Of a stretch of DNA of 64,000 bases, positions 63,934-64,000 are shown piece by piece. The notes beneath the pieces were generated by a model. That model worked only from the letters and a program-made list of their open reading frames with translations. It had not been told where the DNA came from and did not search any database. Position 1 is the stretch's first letter; each line of letters starts with the position of its first letter. Origin of the DNA: Burkholderiaceae bacterium (GTDB lineage: Bacteria; Pseudomonadota; Gammaproteobacteria; Burkholderiales; Burkholderiaceae_B). The position numbers were made by a program, and so were the translations under genes. The DNA lies in contig JANQYI010000009.1 in assembly GCA_030728985.1 (NCBI GenBank), positions 160,243 to 224,242 of the forward strand. Reading direction: 5' to 3'.

Positions 63934-64000
63934 GGTGCTGATTCTCGTCCCCAAGGCTGGCCGCCGCCGAGCATCGGAAGATAGTTCGTTACACTAGACT

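Noticed and set aside
63934-64000. Possible end of a minus-strand gene at the right edge (translation ...[17 protein letters not shown]...)
   Set aside because: Only about 25 codons are visible, it would run into the 3' end of acnA, and nothing in it is recognisable.
1-64000. CRISPR arrays, insertion sequences, prophage genes, tRNA or rRNA genes
   Set aside because: No regularly spaced repeats, no transposase or integrase frames, and no tRNA- or rRNA-like sequence were noticed on reading either strand.

Overview
The window looks like a chromosomal segment of a betaproteobacterium of the order Burkholderiales, most likely an Alcaligenaceae-type genome. The reasons are the linked order GntR regulator - sdhCDAB - sdhE - gltA next to mdh and a prpB-prpC-acnD-prpF operon, the sucA-odhB-lpdA-zapE block, class I PHA genes (phaC, phaB, phaR), and two cyanophycin synthetase genes with their DUF1854/ABC companions. 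Taxonomy is inferred from gene order and protein character only. Nearly all of the window is coding. I see no tRNA or rRNA gene, CRISPR array, insertion sequence or phage gene.

Layout. 1-4.3 kb: a four-carbon acid sugar kinase of the OtnK type, divergent from a TRAP transporter (dctPQM). 4.4-9.9 kb: single-gene functions: ogt, an old yellow enzyme, yajQ, a MOSC protein, a short DUF5993-like gene that the ORF track misses, a DsbB-like protein, an M23 peptidase and a histidine phosphatase. 9.9-14.6 kb, minus strand: a tight operon of a two-subunit molybdenum hydroxylase (IorA/IorB type) followed by soxX, a soxY-like gene, soxZ and soxA. No soxB or soxCD is present, and the SoxY carrier arm is not the canonical GGCGG. 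14.7-15.7 kb: a zinc-independent MDR oxidoreductase. 15.7-23.5 kb: the cyanophycin locus, with DUF1854 protein and ABC exporter on the minus strand and cphA' and cphA on the plus strand. 23.5-28.3 kb: rluD-pgeF-phaC-phaB-phaR on the minus strand. 28.4-36.2 kb: bamD, a DinG-type helicase, tex, trpS and zapE.

The right part (36.2-63.9 kb) is almost entirely central carbon metabolism. It holds the 2-oxoglutarate dehydrogenase complex (sucA, odhB, lpdA), malic enzyme (maeB), citrate synthase, succinate dehydrogenase with its assembly factor, malate dehydrogenase, the 2-methylcitrate cycle (prpB, prpC, acnD, prpF) and two further aconitases (acnB, acnA). Storage polymers (PHA and cyanophycin) and their precursor-supplying cycle therefore sit within 45 kb of each other.

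Regulation visible in the sequence: a 21-bp inverted repeat lies exactly 2 bp upstream of a plausible -35 box both in the GntR/mdh intergenic region and in front of acnB. The shared site and shared spacing suggest that the GntR protein coordinates mdh and acnB. Terminator hairpins lie between maeB and gltA (bidirectional), after mdh and after acnB. Starts were adjusted from the ORF track where an internal ATG has a better ribosome binding site or fits the family better.

The most interesting features are the hybrid molybdenum-hydroxylase/Sox-like operon, the conserved operator-promoter architecture of the TCA genes, the paired full-length and degenerate cyanophycin synthetases with their unusual ABC exporter, and the small DUF5993/DsbB gene pair.
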